From assembly GCA_947504025.1 (NCBI GenBank), contig CANNFX010000001.1:1029501-1093500 (forward strand): a stretch of DNA of 64,000 bases, read 5' to 3'. The stretch's first letter is position 1, and every line of letters starts with the position of its first letter. The notes under the pieces were generated by a model. The model was not told where the DNA came from, did not search any database, and was given only the letters and a program-made list of their open reading frames with translations. Source of the DNA: an uncultured Sphingomonadaceae bacterium (GTDB lineage: Bacteria > Pseudomonadota > Alphaproteobacteria > Sphingomonadales > Sphingomonadaceae). The translations under genes were made by a program, and so were the position numbers. This document shows, one piece after another, positions 26,954-35,890 of the stretch.

Positions 26954-27477
26954 AGGCTGACGACGCCACTTTGCGCGGCCTTATGGCCAAAGCGCAGGAT
27001 GGCGATCAAGGCGCCTACCGGGTTGTTCTGGGCGCCTGTCAGGATTGGCTGAAACGCTATTACGCACACCGTATCGCGCCCAATGCGATCGATGATCTGG
27101 TGCAGGATACGCTGATGTCACTCCATAAAAAACGTGCCAGCTACGACCCTTCAAGGCCTTTCCTACCGTGGCTTGCGGCCATCGCGCGCTATCGCTGGGT
27201 CGACCAGCTGCGCAAGACTTATCGGAACGCCAGCGAAGAGCTGCATGAAGACACAGCCACAACGCAACCTGAAGAGGAAGCGGTTATGGCAAGGATCAGC
27301 ATCGATAGGCTGATGGCGCATTTGTCACCGCCGCAAGTAACTGCAATTCAGCTCGTCAAAATCGACGGACTGACAATTTCCGAGGCATCTGGCCGCAGCG
27401 GCCAAAGCGAGTCTGCAATCAAAGTGAATATCCACCGCGGCGTGAAAAAGCTCGCTGCACTGATCGAGAGTGAATGA
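26950..27477 (+). CDS. sigF: ECF RNA polymerase sigma factor, SigF type
   Basis: A 175-residue extracytoplasmic-function sigma factor. Region 2 is seen at about residues 15-85 (DDLVQDTLMSLHKKRASYDP, PFLPWLAAIARYRWVDQLRK) and region 4 at about 118-170 (LSPPQVTAIQLVKIDGLTISEASGRSG, SAIKVNIHRGVKKL). The NrsF-type anti-sigma factor directly downstream and the sigma-F-type promoter motifs in this window place it with Caulobacter SigF, which answers heavy-metal stress. Overlaps of 4 bases with doxX and tight coupling to nrsF fit stoichiometric control. Confidence 0.93.
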   Translation: MKADDATLRGLMAKAQDGDQGAYRVVLGACQDWLKRYYAHRIAPNAIDDLVQDTLMSLHKKRASYDPSRPFLPWLAAIARYRWVDQLRKTYRNASEELHEDTATTQPEEEAVMARISIDRLMAHLSPPQVTAIQLVKIDGLTISEASGRSGQSESAIKVNIHRGVKKLAALIESE

Positions 27478-27478
27478 A

Positions 27479-28111
27479 ATGAGTAATATGATCGATGCCC
27501 TAGTGGACGATCTTAGGCCGGTCCGGCCGATTTCGCCGCGCATTGCATTGGCAATTGTCGGCAGCATCACTGTCGTTCTCGCTGTGTTGATAGCCATGAG
27601 TATGGGCCTGCGTTCCGACATTCTCGAGGGCAATCCGCAAGCGATCCTACTGATGCGCGGTGGTGTTCTACTGCTGCTTGGCAGTGCGACAATGGCGGCG
27701 CTGGTTTCTGCAGCACGCCCTGGTGTCGGGCAACAAAGTGACGGCTGGCGTTGGGCATTGGGAGCAGCGGCGATTTTTCCAATTTCCGCAGTCGTTCTGA
27801 TCCTTGCGCAAGGTGCTCTACCGATGGGCATTTTGACTGCAAACAGCGCGCCTTATTGCCTGGCTGTGACGTTAGCGGGAGCGATCGCCATGGGCGCTCC
27901 GCTCACCGCATGGCTGCGGCGCGGCGCTGTGACCCAACCTGAGCGCGTGGGATGGCTGGTCGGCTTTGCCTCCGGCGCATTCGCACTGTTCGCATACAAC
28001 CTCCACTGCCCCAGCAGTACGCTGGTTTATACCGGCATTTGGTACACTTCAGCTGTCGGCTTGGCCGCAATTGTCGGTCGGCTAACGGTGCCTCGGCTCT
28101 TGCGCTGGTAA
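27479..28111 (+). CDS. nrsF: NrsF-type anti-sigma factor (DUF1109)
   Basis: Inner-membrane anti-sigma factor of 210 residues with six predicted membrane helices and a short cytoplasmic N-terminus (NMIDALVDDLRPVRP) that should hold SigF. Two cysteines, Cys127 (APYCLAV) and Cys177 (LHCPSS), sit at the positions known in Caulobacter NrsF to be needed for signal sensing. No other cysteine is present. ATG 27479 starts one base after the sigF stop; a GTG at 27470 is less likely. Its stop abuts the convergent stop at 28112 with no spacer. Confidence 0.92.
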   Translation: MSNMIDALVDDLRPVRPISPRIALAIVGSITVVLAVLIAMSMGLRSDILEGNPQAILLMRGGVLLLLGSATMAALVSAARPGVGQQSDGWRWALGAAAIFPISAVVLILAQGALPMGILTANSAPYCLAVTLAGAIAMGAPLTAWLRRGAVTQPERVGWLVGFASGAFALFAYNLHCPSSTLVYTGIWYTSAVGLAAIVGRLTVPRLLRW

Positions 28112-29644
28112 TCAGCTCGCCGCAGCAGCCTCATATTCATCACGCAACTTGCGCTTATAGAGCTTGCCGTTCGCCTCGCGCGGCAGCTCAGCGCGGAAGT
28201 CAATTTGACGCGGTAATTTCAAGCGCGCGAGCGAGCCTCCGAGGAACTCCAGCAGTTCTTCGGCCAGTGCTTCACCAGCGCTGTCCATCTCGGCAGGTTG
28301 AACCACTGCAACAACGCGTTCTCCCATGTCAGGGTCTGGCGCGCCAATCACTGCGGCGTCCTGCACCTTATCGTGCGTGATAAGCAGGTTTTCGATCTCC
28401 TGCGGATAGATGTTCACCCCGCCGGAAATGATCATGTGGCTCTTGCGGTCGGTCAGATAAAGGAAGCCTTCCTCATCAACCTTCCCAATATCGCCTAACG
28501 TCGTCCAACCATGTTTGTTGGTCGCTTCCTGAGTCTTTTCGGGATCGTTGTGATAGGCGAATTTCTGCTCTGAAGCGAAATGGATCAGGCCGATCTCGCC
28601 GGTCGGCACATCATTCCCTTCCTCGTCACAAACATGGAGTTCACCGAAAATTGGTCGGCCGACAGTTCCTGGATGGGCCAGCCAATCTTCGCTGCTGACC
28701 ATAGTCATGCCGTTTCCCTCGCTACCGGCATAATATTCGAGAATGATCGGTCCCCACCATTCGATCATCGCCCGTTTTACATCCGGCGGACACGGCGCAG
28801 CTGCGTGGATGGCACGCTTATGATGCCGCAAATCGTAGCGTGTCCTCACTTCTTGAGGCAGTTTGAGCATCCGCACGAAATGGGTCGGGACCCATTGCGT
28901 GGTATCCACTTTGTGTTTTTCGATTGCGGCAAGCGCTCCTTCGGGGTCAAATTTCTCCATGACCACTACCGTCCCCCCAAACCGGTGTACGGTCGTAGCC
29001 CAAATAAGCGGTGCGGCGTGATAGAGGGGGCCGGGTGCCAGATAGATACAGCTGCCATCTGCCGGAACCCCCATCATATGAGTCATCACCATAGCCAACG
29101 GCGGCATCGCCATCACAGCAGGATCTGCTGGAGGAGCAGGTTTAATACCCTTGGGGCGGCCGGTTGTGCCTGAACTATAAAGCATGACCGGACCGATGCT
29201 TTGATCCGCAATCGGATCAGCGGGGTAACTTGCTATAGCAGCGGCGGCATCTTCTACGTCACCGCTGTCGAAGATTAGCAGTTCTGTGTCCGGGCTTTCT
29301 TTGCGGAGTTCTTCCGTCATCGAGCCGAACCTTGTCGATGTGATCACAATCTTCGCGCCGCTGTCCGACAGAATATATGCCGTCTCCGCCGCAGTCAGGT
29401 GGGTCGAAACCGGTACCAGAGTTATTCCCGAACGCTGGGCCCCCCAGAAGATCGGGAAATACTCAAGCCGGTTCTCGAGGTAAATCGCGATGACATCACC
29501 ATGCCTCAAGCCCTTCGAGCGAAGTAGCTGAGTGAAGCGATTGGCCAATTCATCCAGCTCGCCAAATGTCATGCTGTTACCGCTTCCCGCCATAATAGCG
29601 GCGGGATGGTCCGGTTTATCAATAGCGTGCTGGATAGGATGCAT
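28112..29644 (-). CDS. Acyl-CoA synthetase (AMP-binding, ANL superfamily)
   Basis: A 510-residue adenylate-forming ligase. The phosphate-binding loop MLYSSGTTGRPKG, the YYAGSEGNG motif, GWTTLGDIGKVDEEGFLYLTDR and the C-terminal hinge with ISGGVNIYPQEIE are present, as is the catalytic lysine region (REANGKLYKRKL). The family activates fatty or aromatic acids; the substrate cannot be assigned. The ATG at 29644 has AAAGAGG upstream. The longer frame would run across the terminator of the upstream M23 gene and is therefore rejected. Confidence 0.92.
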   Translation of the reverse strand: MHPIQHAIDKPDHPAAIMAGSGNSMTFGELDELANRFTQLLRSKGLRHGDVIAIYLENRLEYFPIFWGAQRSGITLVPVSTHLTAAETAYILSDSGAKIVITSTRFGSMTEELRKESPDTELLIFDSGDVEDAAAAIASYPADPIADQSIGPVMLYSSGTTGRPKGIKPAPPADPAVMAMPPLAMVMTHMMGVPADGSCIYLAPGPLYHAAPLIWATTVHRFGGTVVVMEKFDPEGALAAIEKHKVDTTQWVPTHFVRMLKLPQEVRTRYDLRHHKRAIHAAAPCPPDVKRAMIEWWGPIILEYYAGSEGNGMTMVSSEDWLAHPGTVGRPIFGELHVCDEEGNDVPTGEIGLIHFASEQKFAYHNDPEKTQEATNKHGWTTLGDIGKVDEEGFLYLTDRKSHMIISGGVNIYPQEIENLLITHDKVQDAAVIGAPDPDMGERVVAVVQPAEMDSAGEALAEELLEFLGGSLARLKLPRQIDFRAELPREANGKLYKRKLRDEYEAAAAS

Positions 29645-29746
29645 GGCTTGCCTCTTTCTCGCCGCGACTCTTATGGTCGCCGGTCTGAGATCGAGTTTAA
29701 TCGTTCGATTAAGTGCGGCAATAGTAAACCGAAGAAAAAGGCCAAA

Positions 29747-29780
29747 GAAAAGGCGGCGAGATCGCTCCCGCCGCCTTTTC
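29747..29780 (-). terminator. Intrinsic terminator after the M23 peptidase gene (possibly bidirectional)
   Basis: A 12-base perfect stem GAAAAGGCGGCG/CGCCGCCTTTTC with a 10-base loop. On the minus strand it runs into CTTTGGCC after TTTT, about 40 bases past the peptidase stop. It separates that transcript from the acyl-CoA synthetase gene. Confidence 0.85.
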
Positions 29781-29818
29781 AAGACACCCTCTCCGATGTC
29801 GGTACTGTTTAAGTTGGC

Positions 29819-30508
29819 TTAATCGCCGCCCCTGCCGCCTGCACCCATTGCAAGTGCGTAAGCCTGCTGAGCCTCGCTTTCGACCATATAAGGGATTGGG
29901 TTCACAGCCTTACCGTCGATGCGCACTTCATAATGAAGGTGCGGACCAGTAGAACGGCCTGTCGAACCGACATAACCGATCAAATCACCCTTTTTCACAC
30001 GGCTACCTGCAGAAACAGCAATCCGTGAAAGATGCGCATAGCGTGTTTCCAAGCTGGCGCCGTGATCAAGTTTGATAAATTTACCGTAGCTGCTGAAACG
30101 TTGAGCCATCTCGACATAACCATCAGCCGTTGCGTAAACTGGCGTGCCGGTTGGGCTGGCGAGGTCGACACCCTTATGCGAGCGGCGACCGCCAAGCACG
30201 GGATGCGTGCGCATACCATATGAGCTGGTAAGCTTCGTATTTTCGACCGGCATACGCGAAGGTATCGAAACCTTCGCTACTGGTACGCTCTTGCCATCTT
30301 CGATCGCAGACCAGTTAGAGAAGATTTCACGGAATTCGCTATCACCGGCTGCGAGCGGTGCTGGAGATACATCAACCGCGCGTACCGAAACCTCTGCAGA
30401 TACTGCCGGAGTTTCTGCCATCGCAGGGCTTGCGCCAACTGCGAACAATGCTGCGCCTACAGTCGCGAAAGCGACATTAAAGCGACGTATGAGCTTAATT
30501 ACTACCAA
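29819..30508 (-). CDS. M23 family metallopeptidase (LytM-type, exported)
   Basis: A 229-residue exported peptidoglycan endopeptidase-like protein with a signal peptide (cleavage after SPAMA, about residue 31) and a C-terminal LytM domain. Zinc ligands are seen in GRRSHKGVD (H-x3-D) and in PHLHYEV (H-x-H); the GMRTHPVLGG and GYVGSTGRSTG motifs are typical. All catalytic residues are present, so it may be an active hydrolase. The start is a TTG with AGGA upstream; I find no better codon. Confidence 0.9.
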   Translation of the reverse strand: MVVIKLIRRFNVAFATVGAALFAVGASPAMAETPAVSAEVSVRAVDVSPAPLAAGDSEFREIFSNWSAIEDGKSVPVAKVSIPSRMPVENTKLTSSYGMRTHPVLGGRRSHKGVDLASPTGTPVYATADGYVEMAQRFSSYGKFIKLDHGASLETRYAHLSRIAVSAGSRVKKGDLIGYVGSTGRSTGPHLHYEVRIDGKAVNPIPYMVESEAQQAYALAMGAGGRGGD

Positions 30509-30881
30509 TGTATCCCGTCCTTATGATCTCGCAGCACTTAACGTGCCGCTTTGACCCCCGGAGACCCGCCAAATCATGCGAAATATCGCAAAACCTGTCG
30601 GTTCGAATCTTGCTCTGAGACTTTACGGAACCCCCCGCCGTCTCGTTGATGGTGGGTTATGCTGGCAATTATTAATCAAGCAACACTAACCTGACTGTCC
30701 AGCGACAAACTGCCTGCAAGACGCGCTGAGTCGTTGAACGGCAGGTTAACATCCTCGAGAAAACAACTCTTTGTTAATCATTTCTGGGGCTTTTCAGGCG
30801 ATTCAGCGCAGTCTGTGGAAAAGGCCGCAAAGAGCCTTGTGCGACTTTCGTGTCTTTTGAATTTTCCAGTCAAGTGCCGCG
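30509..30881. other. Intergenic region upstream of the M23 peptidase gene
   Basis: 373 bases with no convincing gene. It must hold the promoter of the M23 gene and, at its right end, the trailer of bcp. A weak hairpin AAGGC/GCCTT followed on the minus strand by TTTTCC lies at 30817-30838 and may end the glnE-bcp transcript. The 64-residue plus-strand frame at 30734 has no ribosome site and no protein-like pattern. Confidence 0.55.
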
Positions 30882-31355
30882 TTAAAGAGCCTTTGCAGCT
30901 TCCAGCACTTCAGCCGCGTGACCTTTGACCTTCACCTTGCGCCAGACATGCACAATCTTTCCGTCTGCGCCTACAAGGAAGGTGCTGCGCTCCATTCCCA
31001 TATATTCGCGGCCATACATCTTCTTCAGAACCCAGATACCAAGTGCATCGGCTAGTCCGCCCTCCACCGGGTCGGAAGCGAGCGGGGCAGTCAGTTCATG
31101 CTTGGCGATGAATTTCGCGTGCTTTTTGGGCGGATCTTTGCTGACCCCAAGTAATGCAACTCCTAGCCCGTCGAATTCAGGCTTGAGCTCAGTGAAATCC
31201 TTGTTTTCGACTGTGCAGCCCGGTGTATCGTCCTTGGGGTAAAAGAACAGGACCAGCGGCTTACCAGAAAAATCCGACACTTTTACGCTGCCACCACCAG
31301 CCGCCTCCATTGCCGTATCAGGAACTGCATCGCCAATGTCAGGACGGTCACTCAT
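30882..31355 (-). CDS. bcp: Thioredoxin-dependent thiol peroxidase (Bcp/PrxQ family)
   Basis: Peroxiredoxin of 157 residues reducing hydrogen and organic peroxides. The peroxidatic Cys47 is in the PKDDTPGCTVE motif with the conserved Thr44. It is the only cysteine in the protein: the resolving cysteine found five residues further in E. coli Bcp is replaced (ENKDF), so it must work as a 1-Cys type with an outside thiol. The start overlaps the end of glnE by 8 bases, so both are in one transcript. Confidence 0.95.
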   Translation of the reverse strand: MSDRPDIGDAVPDTAMEAAGGGSVKVSDFSGKPLVLFFYPKDDTPGCTVENKDFTELKPEFDGLGVALLGVSKDPPKKHAKFIAKHELTAPLASDPVEGGLADALGIWVLKKMYGREYMGMERSTFLVGADGKIVHVWRKVKVKGHAAEVLEAAKAL

Positions 31356-34059
31356 GGTCTATCTCCAGTTTCGCGCCGAATGTCTCGGCCCATGCTTTCG
31401 CCACTCCATGCCGCGCATCGATGGCCGCTTGCAAGAGGGCGGCATAATCATCGTGCCCGCAAGCGCGTGCAAGAGCGGTACGAGCGGGCCCTGGCGGGTG
31501 CTGGGCATCAGGCGCGAGCAAACGAACCGCGACCAACATGCGGGTCATTAAGTCATATGCACCGCGCATCGTGTCGGGCAGCAGGCCTTGGCTCACCAGT
31601 TCAGCGATTGCCGGAGCAAGATTGGCTGAAAAGGCCGTCCGATCTCGAAGCTGCAAATAATGCACGAGAAATTCGAAGTCGATCAACCCCCCGCGATGCA
31701 ATTTGACGTCGAGTGGTCCACGCGGCGTCTTATGGGCAGCCATTTCATCGCGCATTTTAAGGACCGCCGTCCTCAATTCACTCTCGTCCCGTTCCATTTG
31801 TAAAACACTGGACACAATCTCGTTAAACTTCCCGCGCGCTTCGGATGGGCCTGTCAGAGCACGGGCGCGGGTAAGGGCCATGTGCTCCCAGGTCCAAGCC
31901 TCTTCGCGTTGATAGCGGGCAAAAGCATCGAGACTGACCGCTAACGGCCCCTGCGCGCCTTGTGGTCTCAGCCTTGTGTCCACTTCATATAATGCGCCCT
32001 CCGCCGTGGGCACGCTAAGCGCAGCGATCACACGCTGGGCAAGGCGGTTGAAATAAAGCGTCGCACCAAGCGGTCGTTCGCCATCCGATTCAGCCGTCTG
32101 CTCACCATCATAGATGAAGATGACATCAAGGTCGGACGCATGGGTCAGCGAGCCCCCACCGAAACGCCCCAAACCGACCACTACCAGCGATGCACCGGGA
32201 ATGCAGCCGTGGCTTTGGGCAAATTCGTTCTCGGCCTCTTTTGCGGCAACTTCGAGCGCAGCCTCAGCAGTACGCGATAACGCGTCACCGATCTCCAACG
32301 GATCATTGGCTGCTTCAATCAGCTGAACACCAAGGGCGAAGCGCGTCTCGCCGGTTACGATCCGGATTCGGTCAAGCGCATGTTCGTAATCATCCGCCCG
32401 CTCACGGCGGGCCATCTTTGCGCCAATTTCGACAACGTCGCCGGGCAGGTCAAAGGCACTATGATCTATCAGGCGGTCAAGCAGTTCTGGGCGCCGGCCC
32501 AGTTCATCAGCCAGAAACGGTGAGAGAGTAAGCACCGAAGCGAGTTGATCGATCAGCGCAGGCCGGGCCTCGAGCAACCGGAACAGGTTCACCGCACTGG
32601 GCAGCCTCACCAACAAGCTTTCCCAGCGCAGCAAAGCTCGGTCGGGATCGGGCGCGTCGGCAAAGGCAGTTAACAGCGCTGGTAAAACTGCCTCGAATGC
32701 TGCCCGCGCAGCTTCACTGCGGAGTGCGCGAACTTTGCCTTCACCCCAGCCTCGAATCTGTTTCGCCAAGTCTTCAGGCCTTGCATAGCCGAGCTCTTGC
32801 AATTGCGTGGCAAGGCTTGAACTACCTGGCGATAGGGAAGGAACAGACTGCCGATCATCGGTAACATCGACCAACAAATCGAAGCGTGATCCAACTGCGT
32901 CAGTAATTTCGCGTAACTCATCCACCAGCGCCTTGCCGTCAGAGAGTCCATCAAGCTGCGCGACTGAATCCAGCGCCACCGGATCCTCGGGCAGCGAATG
33001 CGTTTGCCTGTCCGCTACCATTTGAAGGCGGTGCTCGATTTCACGCAGCCGGTCATAGGAATTGCCAAGCACCAAAGCATCATCGGCTGCAATCCGCCCC
33101 GCTGCCGCCAATGCATCTAACGCAGCGCGTGTGCCCCTAGCCCTAAGCGAAGGATCCCGCCCTCCATGGATTAGCTGATGGGTCTGAGCGAAGAATTCGA
33201 CCTCACGAATGCCCCCGCGCCCTCGTTTCACGTCATACCCCGGGCCGGGTTCGCGCGGGCCGTCATGGTTGTCCCTGATGCGTGTGGTCAGTCGGCCAAT
33301 TTCCTCAATCGCACCAAAATCAAGATTGCGTCGCCAGATAAAGGAACGGATCGCGTCCAGAAATTCGTCACCCATCGGCACATCGCCGGCGGCTGATCGG
33401 GCACGAATAAATGCCGCGCGTTCCCATGCCAATGCGCTGGATTCGTAGTGCGTCAATGCCGCTGCGCAGGATAGCGCCGGTGGGCTAACTTCCGATGCTG
33501 GGCGCAGCATAAGGTCAACCCGGAAGACATAACCTTCTGCGGTCTGCGCCGACATTGTTTGGACCATTTGCCGTGCATAGCGCTGCGCAGCTTCTGCCGG
33601 ATCGTCCCGCTCACGGCGGGGCAAAGTGTCGGGGTCATAGAGCAGGATCGGATCGATATCGGAGCTGTAGTTGAGTTCTTGAGCGCCATGTTTGCCCAGT
33701 GCCAATGCGACAAAACCGCGCGGTTCCGCGTCAGGCATCCGTTTTAGTATTGCGTCTTTGATCGCAGCATCAAGCGCACGATCAGCAAAGGATGATAGTT
33801 CTTCGATCACCCTGGTAAGCGAAAAACATCGCGCCAGATCACCGATTGCCAGCACAGTAGCAAGCGTCAGCTTCTCGCGCCTTAGCGCCGCACCGACATC
33901 GGCGGATCCAACGCCTGCCTGCCGTGCAAACGCCAGCGCTCCCTCGCCGTCACCAGCCTCCAGCAATGAAGTGAGATCGGTCTGTTTTGCCAGCGCATCA
34001 TGTAAAAACGGGGAATGTGCCCGTGCGCGCTCAAGCGCATTCTGCCAGCCGTTTGTCAT
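31348..34059 (-). CDS. glnE: Glutamine synthetase adenylyltransferase/deadenylase
   Basis: Bifunctional regulator of glutamine synthetase, 903 residues from ATG 34059. Two homologous nucleotidyltransferase halves are visible, with LGKHGAQELNYSSDIDPILLYD near residue 130 and LGRFGGGSLTHASDLDVIFIYD near 640. Each is followed by a helical GlnD/PII-uridylyltransferase-type domain. Central RGGIREVEFFAQ and late RGGLIDFEFLVHYLQL motifs confirm both halves are intact. The longer frame upstream (to 34110) lacks a ribosome site. Cotranscription with bcp is likely from the 8-base overlap. Confidence 0.96.
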   Translation of the reverse strand: MTNGWQNALERARAHSPFLHDALAKQTDLTSLLEAGDGEGALAFARQAGVGSADVGAALRREKLTLATVLAIGDLARCFSLTRVIEELSSFADRALDAAIKDAILKRMPDAEPRGFVALALGKHGAQELNYSSDIDPILLYDPDTLPRRERDDPAEAAQRYARQMVQTMSAQTAEGYVFRVDLMLRPASEVSPPALSCAAALTHYESSALAWERAAFIRARSAAGDVPMGDEFLDAIRSFIWRRNLDFGAIEEIGRLTTRIRDNHDGPREPGPGYDVKRGRGGIREVEFFAQTHQLIHGGRDPSLRARGTRAALDALAAAGRIAADDALVLGNSYDRLREIEHRLQMVADRQTHSLPEDPVALDSVAQLDGLSDGKALVDELREITDAVGSRFDLLVDVTDDRQSVPSLSPGSSSLATQLQELGYARPEDLAKQIRGWGEGKVRALRSEAARAAFEAVLPALLTAFADAPDPDRALLRWESLLVRLPSAVNLFRLLEARPALIDQLASVLTLSPFLADELGRRPELLDRLIDHSAFDLPGDVVEIGAKMARRERADDYEHALDRIRIVTGETRFALGVQLIEAANDPLEIGDALSRTAEAALEVAAKEAENEFAQSHGCIPGASLVVVGLGRFGGGSLTHASDLDVIFIYDGEQTAESDGERPLGATLYFNRLAQRVIAALSVPTAEGALYEVDTRLRPQGAQGPLAVSLDAFARYQREEAWTWEHMALTRARALTGPSEARGKFNEIVSSVLQMERDESELRTAVLKMRDEMAAHKTPRGPLDVKLHRGGLIDFEFLVHYLQLRDRTAFSANLAPAIAELVSQGLLPDTMRGAYDLMTRMLVAVRLLAPDAQHPPGPARTALARACGHDDYAALLQAAIDARHGVAKAWAETFGAKLEIDHE

Positions 34060-34184
34060 ACAGCCATCCCTGCACCGCCCGGGTGATACGAGCAAGGCTG
34101 GGTTTGCCAAGGCTAGGCTTGCTCCAGTCTATGTGACCTGTCAGATTGCAGGCAATCACAAACACCTTGAGAGGGTACTCTTAT

Positions 34185-35864
34185 ATGTTCCGTCAAATCC
34201 TTGCCGCAGGCGCAGCCCTGTCGCTCGCCGCCTGTAATCAATCAGGCGACACCGCATCTGCCGAACTCGATATTCCTGAAGTCGAAGTGCCCGAAATATC
34301 TTTGGAGACGATGAAGGCTGCAACGAAGGAATTGTCATCCGACGAATATGAAGGCCGGATGCCAGGCACACCAGGTGAGGAAAAGACGCTCGCTTATCTC
34401 GTCGCACAGTTTGAGGCCGCAGGCCTGAAACCAGGCAATGGCGACAGCTGGTTCCAGGATGTGCCCTTGGTCGAAATCACAGGCAAAGACTTTGCGCCCA
34501 TGACCGTAAAGGTCGGCGACGAGACGATGAACCTGACTTACAGCGATGACTGGGTCGGCGTTTCCTACCGCGAAGAGCGCCAGACCAAGATTGAAGACAG
34601 CGACATCGTCTTTGTCGGATATGGCATCAACGCACCCGAGAAAGGATGGAACGATTACGAAGGCCTGGACATGAAGGGCAAAACAGCCCTGATCCTAGTC
34701 AACGATCCAGACTTTGATACAGAAGGACTTGATGGTCCCTTCAACGGCAAAGCGATGACTTATTACGGCCGCTGGACTTACAAATATGAAGAAGCTGCGC
34801 GTCAAGGCGCGACCGCAGCGATTGTGGTCCATGACACAGAGCCCGCATCCTATGGCTGGAATGTAGTTTCGACCAGTTGGTCGGGCGGACAAGGCTATGC
34901 CCAGCGCGGTGATGGCGGGGCCGATCAGACAGTGATGAATGGCTGGGTCCAGAAGGGCGTGGCAGAGAGAATCCTTGCTGCTAGCGGTCAGGATCTTGCC
35001 GCCTTGTCTGCAGCAGCCAAGGAGAAAGGCTTCAAGGCCGTGCCTCTGGATGCGAATATCTCGACCAGCTTCACCAATGACATCCGCAGCTTCACGACCA
35101 AGAACTTCATCGCGATGCTACCTGGCTCAGAAGCGCCCGACGAATATGTTTTGCACACAGCGCATTGGGACCATCTGGGCCGCTGCGCGGTTGGCGAGGC
35201 TGACGAGATTTGTAACGGCGCCATCGACAATGCCACTGGCACTGCAGCGTTGATCGCGCTCGCTCAGGCCCATGCGAAGGCTGGCCCAACCCGCCGCACC
35301 CAAGTGTTCCTTGCGGTTACGGCGGAAGAGCAGGGCCTGCTCGGTTCGGAATATTACGGTGCCAATCCGGTCCTGCCACTGGCGCAGACAGTCGGCGGCG
35401 TGAACCTCGATGCGTTGTCCCTCGCGGGCCCTGCCAAGGATGTGATCATCGTTGGCCCTGGCAAGTCGCAACTCGACGCATATCTCGAAGCGGCGCTGGA
35501 AGCGGAAGGCCGCATAGGAACGCCTAACCCTGTTCCAGAGGCCGGCTATTTCTACCGCTCGGATCACTTCAGCTTCGCCAAGCGCGGACTGCCGATGCTC
35601 TATGTCGAAGGCGGCGAAGACCTCGTCACCGGCGGCACCGAAGCAGGTAAAGCATGGCAGGCAGCCTACCGCGACAACGCCTATCATGCTCCAGGCGATG
35701 AATATGTCGACAGCTGGGACTGGACCGGTGTCGCACAGGATCTGCGCATCTATTACCGTCTCGGCCGGATGCTGGGTGACAGCACATCATGGCCCAATTG
35801 GAACGATGGCGACGAGTTCCGCCTCCTCCGCGATGAAAGCTGCTCTGCTGACGGCGGCTGCTGA
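34185..35864 (+). CDS. M28 family metallopeptidase lipoprotein with PA domain
   Basis: A 559-residue secreted aminopeptidase-like enzyme. The N-terminus is a lipoprotein signal with lipobox LAAC. The inserted protease-associated domain runs about 140-290 (DYEGLDMKGKTALILVNDPDF). The M28 catalytic domain has the zinc ligands in HTAHWDHLG, the IDNATGTA aspartate, AEEQGLLGSEYY glutamates and RSDHFSFAKRGLPML histidine. GAGAGGG precedes the ATG at 34185. It is probably a periplasmic or surface exopeptidase and forms a pair with the agmatine deiminase gene 26 bases downstream. Confidence 0.92.
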   Translation: MFRQILAAGAALSLAACNQSGDTASAELDIPEVEVPEISLETMKAATKELSSDEYEGRMPGTPGEEKTLAYLVAQFEAAGLKPGNGDSWFQDVPLVEITGKDFAPMTVKVGDETMNLTYSDDWVGVSYREERQTKIEDSDIVFVGYGINAPEKGWNDYEGLDMKGKTALILVNDPDFDTEGLDGPFNGKAMTYYGRWTYKYEEAARQGATAAIVVHDTEPASYGWNVVSTSWSGGQGYAQRGDGGADQTVMNGWVQKGVAERILAASGQDLAALSAAAKEKGFKAVPLDANISTSFTNDIRSFTTKNFIAMLPGSEAPDEYVLHTAHWDHLGRCAVGEADEICNGAIDNATGTAALIALAQAHAKAGPTRRTQVFLAVTAEEQGLLGSEYYGANPVLPLAQTVGGVNLDALSLAGPAKDVIIVGPGKSQLDAYLEAALEAEGRIGTPNPVPEAGYFYRSDHFSFAKRGLPMLYVEGGEDLVTGGTEAGKAWQAAYRDNAYHAPGDEYVDSWDWTGVAQDLRIYYRLGRMLGDSTSWPNWNDGDEFRLLRDESCSADGGC

Positions 35865-35890
35865 GCGCAACTGACTGGCAAGACCGATCC

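Noticed and set aside
29645..29782. N-terminal extension of the acyl-CoA synthetase
   Set aside because: It would translate through the terminator of the M23 gene; the ATG at 29644 has a good ribosome site.
30734..30928. A 64-residue plus-strand frame in the gap upstream of the M23 gene
   Set aside because: No ribosome site, mixed composition, and it runs into the bcp gene on the other strand.
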